Below are positions 8,188 through 16,287 of a stretch of 64,000 bases of DNA, in pieces (position 1 is the first letter of the stretch; each line of letters opens with the position of its first letter). The DNA is taken from NCBI RefSeq assembly GCF_026341125.1, contig NZ_JAPEOR010000001.1, positions 1,984,001 to 2,048,000 on the forward strand, written 5' to 3'. Source of the stretch: Streptomyces sp. NBC_01142 (GTDB lineage: Bacteria; Actinomycetota; Actinomycetes; Streptomycetales; Streptomycetaceae). The position numbers and the translations under genes were made by a program. The notes under the pieces are model-generated. The model was not told the DNA's origin and ran no database searches. It saw nothing but the letters and a program-made list of their open reading frames with translations.

Positions 8188-9138
8188 CTAGAAGTACCCT
8201 TCGCGCTTGCGGTCTTCCATCGCGGCCTCGGACATCTTGTCGTCGGCGCGGGTGGCGCCCCGCTCGGTGAGCCGGGAGGCGGCGATCTCGGCGATCACGG
8301 CGTCCAGCGTGGTGGCGTCGGAGTCGACGGCGCCGGTGCAGGACATGTCGCCGACCGTGCGGTAGCGGATGAGACGCGTCTCGACGCTCTCGCTGTCCTT
8401 GGGGCCGCCCCAGTCTCCGGCGGTCAGCCACATGCCGGCGCGCTGGAAGACCTCGCGCTCGTGTGCGAAGTAGATCTCGGGAAGCGCGATCTTCTCGCGG
8501 GCGATGTACTGCCAGACGTCCAGCTCGGTCCAGTTGGACAGCGGGAAGACCCGGACGTGCTCACCGGGCGCGTGGCGGCCGTTGTAGAGCTGCCACAGCT
8601 CCGGGCGCTGCCGGCGCGGGTCCCACTGCGAGAACTCGTCCCGCAGCGAGAACACCCGCTCCTTGGCACGAGCCTTCTCCTCGTCCCGGCGGCCGCCGCC
8701 GAACACCGCGTCGAAGCGGTGCTGCTGGATGGCCTCGGTCAGCGGCACGGTCTGCAGCGGGTTGCGGGTGCCGTCGGGACGCTCGCGCAGCTTCCCGGCG
8801 TCGATGTACTCCTGTACGGAGGCGACATGGAGCCGCAGCCCGTGCTCGGCGACCGCGCGGTCGCGGTACTCGAGGACCTCGGGGAAGTTGTGCCCGGTGT
8901 CCACGTGCAGCAGCGTGAAGGGGACCGGCGCCGGCGCGAACGCCTTGAGCGCCAGATGCAGCATGACGATCGAGTCCTTGCCGCCGGAGAAGAGGATCAC
9001 CGGCCGCTCGAACTCGCCCGCCACCTCACGGAAGATGTGGACCGCCTCGGACTCCAGGGCGTCCAAGTGGCTGAGCGCGTACGGGCTGGAGTGCTCGGAG
9101 TTGTCTGCAGTCTCGTGCACAGTGGCGGCAGTCGTCAT
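8188..9138 (-). CDS. cysD: Sulfate adenylyltransferase subunit 2
   Basis: A 316-residue protein with the PP-loop motif ILFSGGKDSIVMLHLA, the HVDTGHNFPEVLEYRD strand, and the family marker GGRRDEEKARAKERVFS. CysD makes adenosine 5'-phosphosulfate from sulfate and ATP together with CysN. The typical C-terminal MEDRKREGYF is present, so the gene is full length. Its ATG overlaps the cysC stop by four bases (ATGA). Confidence 0.95.
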   Translation of the reverse strand: MTTAATVHETADNSEHSSPYALSHLDALESEAVHIFREVAGEFERPVILFSGGKDSIVMLHLALKAFAPAPVPFTLLHVDTGHNFPEVLEYRDRAVAEHGLRLHVASVQEYIDAGKLRERPDGTRNPLQTVPLTEAIQQHRFDAVFGGGRRDEEKARAKERVFSLRDEFSQWDPRRQRPELWQLYNGRHAPGEHVRVFPLSNWTELDVWQYIAREKIALPEIYFAHEREVFQRAGMWLTAGDWGGPKDSESVETRLIRYRTVGDMSCTGAVDSDATTLDAVIAEIAASRLTERGATRADDKMSEAAMEDRKREGYF

Positions 9139-9710
9139 GCCAGGCCCCTCTCGGTGAGCAGTGCGTGGAGTGCGGCTGCGGACTCCTGCACGGTCTGGTG
9201 GTGCGACTCGATCCGCAAGTCCGGGTTCTGCGGCTCCTCGTACGGATCGTCGACGCCGGTCAGCCCGCTGATCTCGCCGGCCGCCTGCTTAGCATACAAA
9301 CCCTTGACATCACGAACGGAGCAGACTTCAACGGGAGTTGCGACATGCACCTCCAGATACGGGGTGCCCTCGCCCTGATGGCGTTTGCGCACGGCCTCGC
9401 GGCTCTCCTCGTACGGCGCGATGACCGGGACGAGCGCCTTGACCCCGTTGGACGCCAGCAACTCGGCGACGAAGCCGATCCGCTGGACGTTGGTGTGGCG
9501 GTCCTCGCGGCTGAAGCCGAGACCCGCGGAGAGGAATTCGCGGATCTCGTCGCCGTCGAGCACCTCGGTCCGGTGTCCGTCCGCGCGCAGCCGGTCCGCC
9601 AGCTCGTAGGCGATGGTGGTCTTGCCCGCGCTCGGCAGACCGGTCAGCCAGATGGTGGCCCCCGTCACGTGGTTCTCCTGCTGGTTCGCGTTGTCGTCGT
9701 GGGTCGTCAT
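9135..9710 (-). CDS. cysC: Adenylylsulfate (APS) kinase
   Basis: A 191-residue kinase with P-loop GLPSAGKTT, the LDGDEIREFLSAGLGFSRED motif and the KGLYAKQAAGEI segment that closes on APS. It phosphorylates APS to PAPS. From ATG 9710 it overlaps the cysH stop by one base. An in-frame GTG at 9668 has AGGAG six bases upstream and would remove 14 residues; this may be the true or a second start. An oddity is a patch of about 60 bases (9289-9347) with roughly half G+C and rare codons (GCA, ACT, GTT, GAA, TTG, TAT, GCT), unlike the rest of the gene. Confidence 0.93.
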   Translation of the reverse strand: MTTHDDNANQQENHVTGATIWLTGLPSAGKTTIAYELADRLRADGHRTEVLDGDEIREFLSAGLGFSREDRHTNVQRIGFVAELLASNGVKALVPVIAPYEESREAVRKRHQGEGTPYLEVHVATPVEVCSVRDVKGLYAKQAAGEISGLTGVDDPYEEPQNPDLRIESHHQTVQESAAALHALLTERGLA

Positions 9711-10405
9711 CAGCCGTGCAGCCCGCATTCCGTCTTGGCCCGGCCGGCCCAGCGGCCGGCCCGGGCGTCCTCGCCCTCCTGCACCCGGAAGGTGCAGGGT
9801 GCGCAGCCTACGGAGGCATAACCGTCCATCAGCAGCGGATTGGTGAGAACGCCGTGCTCGGCGACGTACGCGTCCACGTCGTCCTGCGTCCAGCGGGCGA
9901 TCGGGGAGATCTTGACCTTCTGCCGCTTCTCGTCCCAGCCGACGACCGGGGTGTTCGCCCGGGTGGGGGACTCGTCGCGGCGCAGGCCCGTCGCCCACGC
10001 GTCGTACCCGGTCAGGCCCTCTTCGAGGGGCTTGACCTTGCGCAGGGCGCAGCACAGGTCGGGGTCGCGGTCGTGCAGCTTCGGGCCGTACTCGGCGCCC
10101 TGCTCGGCCACCGTCTGCCGCGGTGTGAGCGTGATGACATGGACGTCCATCACGGCCTCGACCGCGTCCCGGGTCCCGATGGTCTCGGGGAAGTGGTACC
10201 CCGTGTCGAGGAAGACGACGTCGACGCCGGGCAGGACACGGGAGGCGAGGTGGGCGACCACCGCGTCCTCCATCGAGGAAGTGACGCAGAAGCGCTTGCC
10301 GAACGTGTCGGCCGCCCACTTCAGGATGTCGAGCGGTGCGGCGTCCTCGAGCTCACGGCCCGCCCGCTCGGCGAGTGCCCTGAGATCTTCCTGAACCATC
10401 GTCAT
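9710..10405 (-). CDS. cysH: Phosphoadenylyl/adenylyl-sulfate reductase
   Basis: A 231-residue thioredoxin-dependent reductase. It has the PP-loop-derived segment FCVTSSMEDAVVAHL, then DTGYHFPETI, and the paired cysteines CCALRKVKPL and VGCAPCTF that ligate a 4Fe-4S cluster. The final ECGLHG carries the catalytic cysteine. The cluster cysteines suggest APS rather than PAPS as the preferred substrate. The ATG overlaps the stop of the small upstream ORF by four bases, and GGAGGGGACGAGAT provides a strong ribosome-binding site. Confidence 0.95.
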   Translation of the reverse strand: MTMVQEDLRALAERAGRELEDAAPLDILKWAADTFGKRFCVTSSMEDAVVAHLASRVLPGVDVVFLDTGYHFPETIGTRDAVEAVMDVHVITLTPRQTVAEQGAEYGPKLHDRDPDLCCALRKVKPLEEGLTGYDAWATGLRRDESPTRANTPVVGWDEKRQKVKISPIARWTQDDVDAYVAEHGVLTNPLLMDGYASVGCAPCTFRVQEGEDARAGRWAGRAKTECGLHG

Positions 10406-10581
10406 ATCTCGTCCCCTCCACCGTCGTTGCGCTGAACTCCCCGGGACAGCAGTCCGAGGAACTTCAACTGGAAGGCTCGATTGCATGCCCCGCATTCCCA
10501 GGCGCCGTGGCCCTGCTCGTGGGGACGCAGGTCCTCGTCGCCGCAGTACGGGCAGTAGAAGGGTGCGGCGCGCTCGCTCAT
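10402..10581 (-). CDS. Small zinc-ribbon protein between sirA and cysH
   Basis: A 59-residue protein too short for most gene callers' defaults. It starts MSERAAPFYCPYCGDEDLRP and continues with WECGACNRAFQLKFLGL, giving two CxxC pairs (YCPYCG and ECGAC) arranged as a zinc ribbon. Four-base overlaps at both ends (with the sirA stop and the cysH start) show that it is part of the operon. A small gene at this place is known in Streptomyces sulfur operons. A role as an iron-sulfur or zinc chaperone or as an assembly factor for SirA/CysH is a guess. Confidence 0.85.
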   Translation of the reverse strand: MSERAAPFYCPYCGDEDLRPHEQGHGAWECGACNRAFQLKFLGLLSRGVQRNDGGGDEI

Positions 10582-12275
10582 GACAGCGCCTCCTCGGAAG
10601 CACGCGCCGCCCAGGTGGCGAAGCGCTCGTCCTCCTCGCGCTCCGCCTGGAAGCGCGCGAGGACCCGCTCGACGTAGTCGGGCAGCTCCGCGGAGGTGAC
10701 CTTCAGACCGCGGACCTTGCGGCCGAAACCGGCCTCCAGGCCCAGCGCGCCGCCCAGGTGCACCTGGAAGCCCTCGACCTGGTTGCCGTCCTCGTCCAGC
10801 ATCAGCTGACCCTTGAGACCGATGTCCGCGACCTGGATACGGGCGCAGGCGTTGGGGCAGCCGTTGATGTTGATGGTGATCGGGTGGTCGAACTCGGGGA
10901 TGCGGCGCTCGAGTTCATCGATCAGCGAGGCGCCGCGCGCCTTGGTCTCGACGATCGCCAGCTTGCAGAACTCGATGCCGGTGCAGGCCATCGTGCCCCG
11001 CCGGAACGGCGAGGGGTTGACCCGCAGGTCCAGTGACTCAAGACCCGAGACGAGGGACTCGACCTGGTCCTCCGCCACATCGAGCACGATCATCTTCTGC
11101 TCGGCGGTGGTACGCAGCCGTCCCGAGCCGTGCGCCGCGGCGACCTCGGCGATCTTCGTCAGGGTCGTGCCGTCGACGCGGCCGACGCGCGGGGCGAAGC
11201 CGACGTAGAAGCGGCCGTCCTTCTGCCGGTGCACGCCGAGGTGGTCGCGCCACGTGCCGGTCGGCTGCTCGGGGGCGGGACCGTCGATCAGCGTGTACTT
11301 GAGGTACTCGTCCTCGAGGACCTGGCGGAACTTCTCCGGGCCCCAGTCGGCGACCAGGAACTTCAGCCGGGCGCGGGTGCGCAGCCTGCGGTAGCCGTAG
11401 TCGCGGAAGATGCCGATGACGCCGCCGAACACGTCGGGCACCTCGTCGAGCGGCACCCAGGCGCCCAGCCGGACACCGAGCTTGGGGTTGGTGGAGAGCC
11501 CGCCGCCGACCCACAGGTCGAAGCCGGGGCCGTGCTCGGGGTGGTTGACACCCACGAACGCGATGTCGTTGATCTCGTGCGCGACATCCAGCTGCGGGGA
11601 GCCGGAGATCGCGGACTTGAACTTGCGCGGCAGGTTCGAGAAGTCGGGGTTGCCGATGAAGCGGCGCTGTATCTCGTCGATGGCGGGCGAGCCGTCGATG
11701 ATCTCGTTCTCGGCGATGCCGGCCACGGGGGACCCGAGGATCACCCGGGGAGTGTCGCCGCAGGCCTCGGTCGTGGACAGCCCCACGGCCTCCAGGCGCT
11801 TCCAGATCTCCGGGACGTCCTCGATCCGGATCCAGTGGTACTGCACGTTCTGCCGGTCGGTGAGATCGGCCGTCCCGCGCGCGAACTCCTGCGAGATCTC
11901 GCCGATGACCCGCAGCTGCTCGGTGGTCAGCCGCCCGCCGTCGATACGGACGCGGAGCATGAAGTACTTGTCGTCCAGCTCCTCCGGCTCCAGGATCGCG
12001 GTCTTGCCGCCGTCGATGCCGGGCTTGCGCTGGGTGTACAGCCCCCACCAGCGCATACGTCCGCGCAGGTCGGCGCCGTCGATCGAGTCGAAGCCGCGGT
12101 GGGCGTAGATCGTCTCAATGCGTGTCCGCACATTGAGACCGTCGTCGTCTCTCTTCGCCTGCTCATTGGCGTTGAGCGGCGTCAGGTGGCCAACGGCCCA
12201 TTGGCCCTCGCCGCGGTGGCGTCCGGCCTTGCGGCGGGGCGCGGCGGAGCTGGGCGTTTCGGGGATGGCGGCCAT
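10578..12275 (-). CDS. sirA: Assimilatory sulfite reductase (ferredoxin/siroheme type)
   Basis: A 565-residue siroheme and 4Fe-4S enzyme. The N-terminal half-domain carries ADLTDRQNVQYHWIRIEDVP; the cluster-binding cysteines appear as TACTGIEFC-like MACTGIEFCKLAIVE and later NGCPNACARIQVADIG. This CxxxxxC...CxxxC set is the mark of sulfite/nitrite reductases; placement at the head of a cys operon makes sulfite the substrate. The ATG has GAAGGA upstream. The gene starts 117 bases after the sulfur leader peptide ORF, and a long stretch without other genes lies between them. Confidence 0.95.
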   Translation of the reverse strand: MAAIPETPSSAAPRRKAGRHRGEGQWAVGHLTPLNANEQAKRDDDGLNVRTRIETIYAHRGFDSIDGADLRGRMRWWGLYTQRKPGIDGGKTAILEPEELDDKYFMLRVRIDGGRLTTEQLRVIGEISQEFARGTADLTDRQNVQYHWIRIEDVPEIWKRLEAVGLSTTEACGDTPRVILGSPVAGIAENEIIDGSPAIDEIQRRFIGNPDFSNLPRKFKSAISGSPQLDVAHEINDIAFVGVNHPEHGPGFDLWVGGGLSTNPKLGVRLGAWVPLDEVPDVFGGVIGIFRDYGYRRLRTRARLKFLVADWGPEKFRQVLEDEYLKYTLIDGPAPEQPTGTWRDHLGVHRQKDGRFYVGFAPRVGRVDGTTLTKIAEVAAAHGSGRLRTTAEQKMIVLDVAEDQVESLVSGLESLDLRVNPSPFRRGTMACTGIEFCKLAIVETKARGASLIDELERRIPEFDHPITININGCPNACARIQVADIGLKGQLMLDEDGNQVEGFQVHLGGALGLEAGFGRKVRGLKVTSAELPDYVERVLARFQAEREEDERFATWAARASEEALS

Positions 12276-12391
12276 GGCGGTACGTCCTTCGACACTGCAG
12301 GAGGGCGGCTCTGAGCTGCACACTCGCGCGAGGGCGCGGCGGTGCGCAGGGGCTGGTGCTGAGGGCGGTGAAAGCGCGGCTGTGCTGGGCT

Positions 12392-12475
12392 TCAGCAGGC
12401 CGGACAGATGGCGCTGGACATGCGGCCGAGGTCGACGTGCCGCCGACTCACCAAGGCAATTCCAGCTCGAGACAT
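12392..12475 (-). CDS. Sulfur-operon leader peptide (RRHVDL type)
   Basis: A 27-codon open frame ends in SRRHVDLGRMSSAICPAC and then stop. This is the classical actinobacterial putative leader peptide found before sulfur genes, with the RRHVDLxR core and cysteines near the end. It lies 117 bases upstream of sirA on the same strand. Its terminal cysteine codons fit a model where cysteine supply affects ribosome progress and so expression of the operon. The ATG lacks a clear ribosome-binding site; an internal GTG eight codons later is an alternative start. Confidence 0.8.
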   Translation of the reverse strand: MSRAGIALVSRRHVDLGRMSSAICPAC

Positions 12476-12571
12476 GACGGAAGCGTGTCACGGCGATCCG
12501 AGACGAGTCCACCGTCGTCCAGAATCTGGACAACACTGTCCCGCATCGCGAGACAGTGTGTTGCCCGTCAC

Positions 12572-13138
12572 TCAGCCGTGGGCGCCTGGCCAGGGGCCGG
12601 GAGCGGCCGTCTCCGGCTCCTGTTCCGTCCTGGTGTCGAAGAGGGTGAAGCCCCGCCGCAGGTAGTTGTCCATGGCGTGCGGGCCGTCCTTGGAGCAGGT
12701 GTGCAGCCAGACCCGCTTGGTCGGTATCAGGCTCGGGTGGCGCTCGGCGAGGTCCCAGGCCCGGGCGATTCCGTACGAGAGGAGATGGCCGCCGATCCGC
12801 CGTCCCCGGAACGCGGGGATCAGCCCGAAGTAGACGATCTCGACGGAACCCTCGTCCTGCGCCTCCAGCTCCACATAGCCGGCCGGTGTCCCCTTCTCGT
12901 ACGCCACCCAGGTCTCGGTGCCCGGCCGGCCGAGCGCCTCCTCCCACTGCGCGTACGTCATATCGAGCCGGTCGGTCCAGTGGATGTCACCGCCGACGGC
13001 CGTGTACAGAAAGCGGCTGAACTCGGGCGAGGGCACCTCGGCCCGAACGATCCGCAGATCCCCTTCGGGCACGGCCGACGGCCGCAGATCGGCGTGCGAG
13101 GTCTGCTCCAGGGACCAGGTGGTCACAGTTGTGCTCAT
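12572..13138 (-). CDS. GNAT-family N-acetyltransferase
   Basis: A 188-residue acetyltransferase. The acetyl-CoA loop appears as VEIVYFGLIPAFRGRRIGGHLLSYGIA (core PAFRGRRIGGHLL), followed by VWLHTCSKDGPHAMDNYLRRGF, the usual last motifs of GNAT enzymes. The start at ATG 13138 gives MSTTVTTWSLEQ; an in-frame codon further up is less likely. It is encoded on the minus strand just upstream of the sulfur leader, with about 96 bases between them, so it may share or precede that promoter. Substrate unknown. Confidence 0.85.
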   Translation of the reverse strand: MSTTVTTWSLEQTSHADLRPSAVPEGDLRIVRAEVPSPEFSRFLYTAVGGDIHWTDRLDMTYAQWEEALGRPGTETWVAYEKGTPAGYVELEAQDEGSVEIVYFGLIPAFRGRRIGGHLLSYGIARAWDLAERHPSLIPTKRVWLHTCSKDGPHAMDNYLRRGFTLFDTRTEQEPETAAPGPWPGAHG

Positions 13139-13175
13139 GCGCGCCAGGGAACCATGGCGTCGCGATCCGGCCAAC

Positions 13176-14459
13176 TCATCCCCGGTCCGTACGCGCGCTC
13201 ACCACCGCCGGGGCCGTCGAGTGCGGCAGCAGACCGGCCGGGTGTTCCGGCCTGATCACCTCCACCTCCACCTCCTCCACGAAGCGGTACGGGCGGTGCG
13301 CCAGGACATGGGCGAGATGGCGCCGCAGCCGCGACATCTCGGCCCGCACCGTCACCGTGCGCGTCCGGTCCTCGAAGATCTCCTGCGCGAGCTGAGCCGC
13401 GCTCCGCCCGTCCCGGTGCAGCGCCAGCACAAAGAGGAGCTCGGCATGGCGCGGGCTCAGCTCCTGCGCCCAGCTGCCCGCCGTACCCGAGACGGTGACA
13501 GAAGGCCGCCGCGGCCTGCTCAGATCCAGCACCACCCGCCCCGGTACCGCCGCCACCTGCTCGTCGTCCACCCGCACCAGCCAGCCGCCCGGCAGCGGCT
13601 CGATCGCGCACATACCGAGCGAGGGCAGCCAGAGCCGGCCGCCGCGGACGGACTTCGGCAGCCGCAGCCGTCCGGTCGGCGGCATCCCGGTGACGGCGGC
13701 CGGCCAGCCGTTGCCGTCCAGGGCCAGCGCCCGTCCGCCCACGCGCGCGAGCAGCGGAGACGCCACGCAGCGCAGCCGGTCCAGCGCCTCGAAGTGCCGG
13801 TTGCGCAGCTCGGCCTCCGCCAGCCGGCCGACCGAGGTGACCAGGGAGAGCGTGGCCGGATGCATGGTGGACAGCGGTCCGCTGATGTCGACGACGCCGA
13901 TCAGCCTGCCGTCCCGCGGATCGGTGATCGGAGCCCCCGCGCAGGTCCAGGTGTGGTGAGTGGCGACGAAGTGCTCGGCGGAGTGCACCTGGACCGGCCG
14001 CCCGGACACCAGGGGAGTGCCGACGCCGTTCGTGCCGACCAGCGACTCGTTCCAGTCGGCGCCCGGGACGAAGCCGTGCGAGTCACCCTTGCGCAGCACG
14101 GCCGCGCTGCCCTCACGCCACAGCAGCCGCCCCTCCGTGTCCGCGACGACCATGATGTGGTGCGCGGCCTCCGCGACGGACACCAGGCCTTCGCGCAGCA
14201 CCGGCAGCACCTCCCGCAGGGGCGAGGCGAGGCGGCGGCGTTCCAACTCCTCCAGCGGCAGCAGCCCGGCTCTGCGGTCCCGGTCGGGGTCCACGCCACC
14301 GCGCAGCATCCGCTGCCAGGACTCGCTGATGTCCGCTCGCGGAGCCAGGCGGGAGTGGCGTCCCGCGAGCGTTGCGTCTCGTACGCCCTTCAGCAGCCGG
14401 GTGGCTTCCGCACTGTCCATGGCAGCGAGTCTGGCCATGTCGAGAGATGTGTTCTGCAC
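13176..14459 (-). CDS. GAF-domain transcriptional regulator with winged-helix C-terminus
   Basis: A 427-residue regulator. The N-terminal part resembles AcoR-type activators: SRLAPRADISESWQRML, then a GAF domain (HHIMVVADTEGRLLWREG ... ADWNESLVGTNGVGTPL ... HTWTCAGAPI). The sigma-54 AAA domain is absent; instead the C-terminus has an OmpR-like winged helix (LSPRHAELLFVLALHRDGRS ... TVTVRAEMSRLRRHL). GTG 14459 is chosen because AGGAGG lies five bases upstream. In Streptomyces such proteins often sit beside aldehyde or alcohol dehydrogenase genes. Here an IS110-family element starts about 70 bases upstream, so its native promoter may be disrupted. Confidence 0.82.
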   Translation of the reverse strand: MQNTSLDMARLAAMDSAEATRLLKGVRDATLAGRHSRLAPRADISESWQRMLRGGVDPDRDRRAGLLPLEELERRRLASPLREVLPVLREGLVSVAEAAHHIMVVADTEGRLLWREGSAAVLRKGDSHGFVPGADWNESLVGTNGVGTPLVSGRPVQVHSAEHFVATHHTWTCAGAPITDPRDGRLIGVVDISGPLSTMHPATLSLVTSVGRLAEAELRNRHFEALDRLRCVASPLLARVGGRALALDGNGWPAAVTGMPPTGRLRLPKSVRGGRLWLPSLGMCAIEPLPGGWLVRVDDEQVAAVPGRVVLDLSRPRRPSVTVSGTAGSWAQELSPRHAELLFVLALHRDGRSAAQLAQEIFEDRTRTVTVRAEMSRLRRHLAHVLAHRPYRFVEEVEVEVIRPEHPAGLLPHSTAPAVVSARTDRG

Positions 14460-14533
14460 TGGGTCCTCCTGGGCGACGCCAGCGTCCGGTGGTGGGGGGG
14501 GTGCCTCTATGTCCTTCGTCAAGCCTGAGCAGG

Positions 14534-15742
14534 TCATGCGGTGGCTGTCTCGGGGGTGCGGGATTCGTAGAAGGTGCCGTCGCGGAGCATGGCGAACAGC
14601 ACGCTGATGCGGTGGCGGGCGAGGCGGAGCAAGGCCTGTGTGTGGGTCTTGCCGCGGGCTCTTTGCCGTTCGTAGTAGGTGCGGGAGGCGGGGTCGTGCA
14701 GGGCGGCGAACGCGGAGAGGAACATGGCCCGTTTCAGGAGCCGGTTGCCTGTTCTGGGGGCGTGTTCGCCGTGGATGGAGGATCCGGAGGACCTCGTTGC
14801 CGGGGCGAGGCCGGCGTAGGAGGCAAGGTGGGCGGCAGTGGGGAACGAGGTGCCGTCGCCGATGGTGACCAGCAAGGTGGCGGCGGTCCTGACACCGACT
14901 CCGGGCATCGAGGTCAGGACCTGGGAAAGAGGGTGCGACTCAAGCAGCTCGCCGATCTGGGCTTCCAGAGCGCGTCGTTGTTCGTGGACGGCGGCCAGCG
15001 AGCGGGCCAGCGAGGGCACGACCACGTCCAGGGTGCCGGTGCCCGGGACCACGACGGTCTGTTCGTCGAGCGCGTCGAAGATGTCGTCCACCAGGCGTTC
15101 GGCCATGCGCGGGGCCTTGGGCCGTATCAGGTTCACGAGCCTGCGGCGTCCGGCCTTACGCAGGGCGGCGGGCGAGCCGAAGCGTTCCAGCAGGTGCGTC
15201 ACAGCCTGGTGGTCCAGGCGGGGCCCCAGTACTCGCTCCAGGCTCGGGTGGAACTGGGTGAGCAGGCCGCGGAGCCGGTTGCTGGTGCGGGTAGCCTCGG
15301 CGGCGAGGTCCTGGTCGAAGCCGGTCAGGACGGTAAGCTGGGCCGCGGTCTCGTCGGCCAGTTCCAGGGCCCGCAGGGTGTGAGGCATGGTGCGGGCGGC
15401 GTCCGCGATCACGTGCGCGTCGCGGGCATCGGTCTTGGCCTCACCGGGATACAAATCGGCGATCCGCCGCATCGCCAGCCCTGGCAGGTAGGCCACGTGG
15501 CAGCCGGCGTCCCGGGCCACCGCGAGCGGCAGGGCGCCGATCGATGCGGGCTGGTCCACGATGACCAGCACGCGGCCGAACCTGGCCGTGAGCTTGTCGA
15601 ACACGGCCCGCAGTTTCGGCTCGCTGTTGGGCAGCCGCTTGTCGTAGACGGTCTTGCCGCCCGCTGTCAGGCCGTGGCCGTGGTGGTCGCCCTTGCCGAC
15701 GTCCAGGCCGAGGAAGACCGCGATTTCACCGGTGTCGAGCAC
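14534..15742 (-). CDS. IS110-family transposase
   Basis: A 402-residue recombinase. The RuvC-like N-terminal DEDD domain shows VFLGLDVGKGDH (Asp14), VLVIVDQPASIGALPL and GEAKTDARDAHVIAD. The C-terminal transposase_20 domain shows LTSMPGVGVRTAATLL, SFPTAAHLASYAGLAP and SSGSSIHGEHAPRTGN with the serine expected to act in DNA cleavage. No frameshift or internal stop is seen, so it is probably active. GTG 15742 is proposed as start because it lies just before the first conserved strand and after a G-rich stretch; an upstream in-frame start would add 16 residues. Confidence 0.9.
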   Translation of the reverse strand: MLDTGEIAVFLGLDVGKGDHHGHGLTAGGKTVYDKRLPNSEPKLRAVFDKLTARFGRVLVIVDQPASIGALPLAVARDAGCHVAYLPGLAMRRIADLYPGEAKTDARDAHVIADAARTMPHTLRALELADETAAQLTVLTGFDQDLAAEATRTSNRLRGLLTQFHPSLERVLGPRLDHQAVTHLLERFGSPAALRKAGRRRLVNLIRPKAPRMAERLVDDIFDALDEQTVVVPGTGTLDVVVPSLARSLAAVHEQRRALEAQIGELLESHPLSQVLTSMPGVGVRTAATLLVTIGDGTSFPTAAHLASYAGLAPATRSSGSSIHGEHAPRTGNRLLKRAMFLSAFAALHDPASRTYYERQRARGKTHTQALLRLARHRISVLFAMLRDGTFYESRTPETATA

Positions 15743-15925
15743 CGCACCCCCCGAGGGTGGTCGTTCCGTCCCGGCCTCACCCACCGGCACCGAGCGCGCG
15801 CATCCACGTTACGCAGACCTGCCACCCTTCAACGGCCGGGCGTTGCGCTCGGCCGGGTGACGGTCGGGCCTCTCATCAGCGGTCAGACGGTGCCCCGGAC
15901 CCGGTGACACCACCCCCCAGGTCAT
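15743..15925 (-). ncRNA. Possible bridge RNA region of the IS110 element
   Basis: The non-coding segment upstream of an IS110-group transposase is where bridge RNAs are encoded in studied members. This segment of about 180 bases has the right place and size, and no open frame of note. The specific target and donor loops could not be identified by eye, so this entry rests on position alone. Confidence 0.3.
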
Positions 15926-16287
15926 CACTTCGACAGGGGGCAACAGTCATGCCGGGCCCGGAGGCCAGGAGCCCCGTTTCAGGGCCACGAAGAAAGTAAC
16001 GGGGGCTGGCTCAATCGTGCCCTTCCCCGTTGCCGTGCGCGGCGATATGGGCCACAACGCTGCAACCCTTTGCAACCCTCGCGAACGGGCGTGCGCCTGT
16101 ACGAAGGTGACGGAACACCGGTTCGCCGGTGGTCATGCACCGCACCGCTCTGTCCGCGGAGCGCATGACAGCGCGCGGGGTGGTGCCGTGTCGGCGCAGC
16201 ACCACCCCGACATCGTGAGAGGTGCGGCCGGGGCCTTCGGACCCCGGCCCGCGCCAGTCCCCAGCCCGCGCCAGTCCTGGGCCCGCG
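15926..16287. promoter_or_regulatory. Intergenic region with TGCAACCCT repeats
   Basis: No gene is visible in these 362 bases. It holds an imperfect stem (AGCCCCGTT at 15970 against AACGGGGGCT ending 16007) and a direct repeat TGCAACCCT at 16061 and 16071, exactly ten bases apart, i.e. on the same face of the helix. The repeat looks like an activator site. Without the IS element it would lie roughly 100-200 bases upstream of the GAF regulator gene, so it may be that regulator's own operator, now separated by the insertion. Confidence 0.4.
16177..16249 (-). terminator. Double hairpin downstream of acyl-CoA dehydrogenase
   Basis: Two hairpins stand in a row just after the 3' end of the minus-strand acyl-CoA dehydrogenase: 16226-16249 (8-bp stem GGCCGGGG/CCCCGGCC) and 16177-16208 (perfect 10-bp stem GGGGTGGTGC/GCACCACCCC). 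Between them and the gene, the phrase CCCGCGCCAGTCC occurs twice. This is the usual high-GC, U-poor Streptomyces terminator style. Confidence 0.6.

Larger units (their letters stand above)
14530..15925 (-). mobile_element. IS110-family insertion sequence (boundaries approximate)
   Basis: The element contains one intact transposase gene and a long non-coding segment upstream of it, the layout of IS110-group elements. No terminal inverted repeats are visible, as expected for the family. The eight bases CAGGTCAT occur at 14530-14537 and again at 15918-15925; these are proposed as core-like ends but overlap the transposase stop codon, so the real ends may lie somewhat outside, up to about 14480 and 16010. 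The element sits between the GAF regulator and its presumed upstream region. Confidence 0.6.

Noticed and set aside
5621..8191. Very long open frame (856 codons) on the plus strand across ssuA and cysN
   Set aside because: It is the antisense shadow of two well-recognised genes; high G+C keeps stop codons rare. No family motif or ribosome-binding site.
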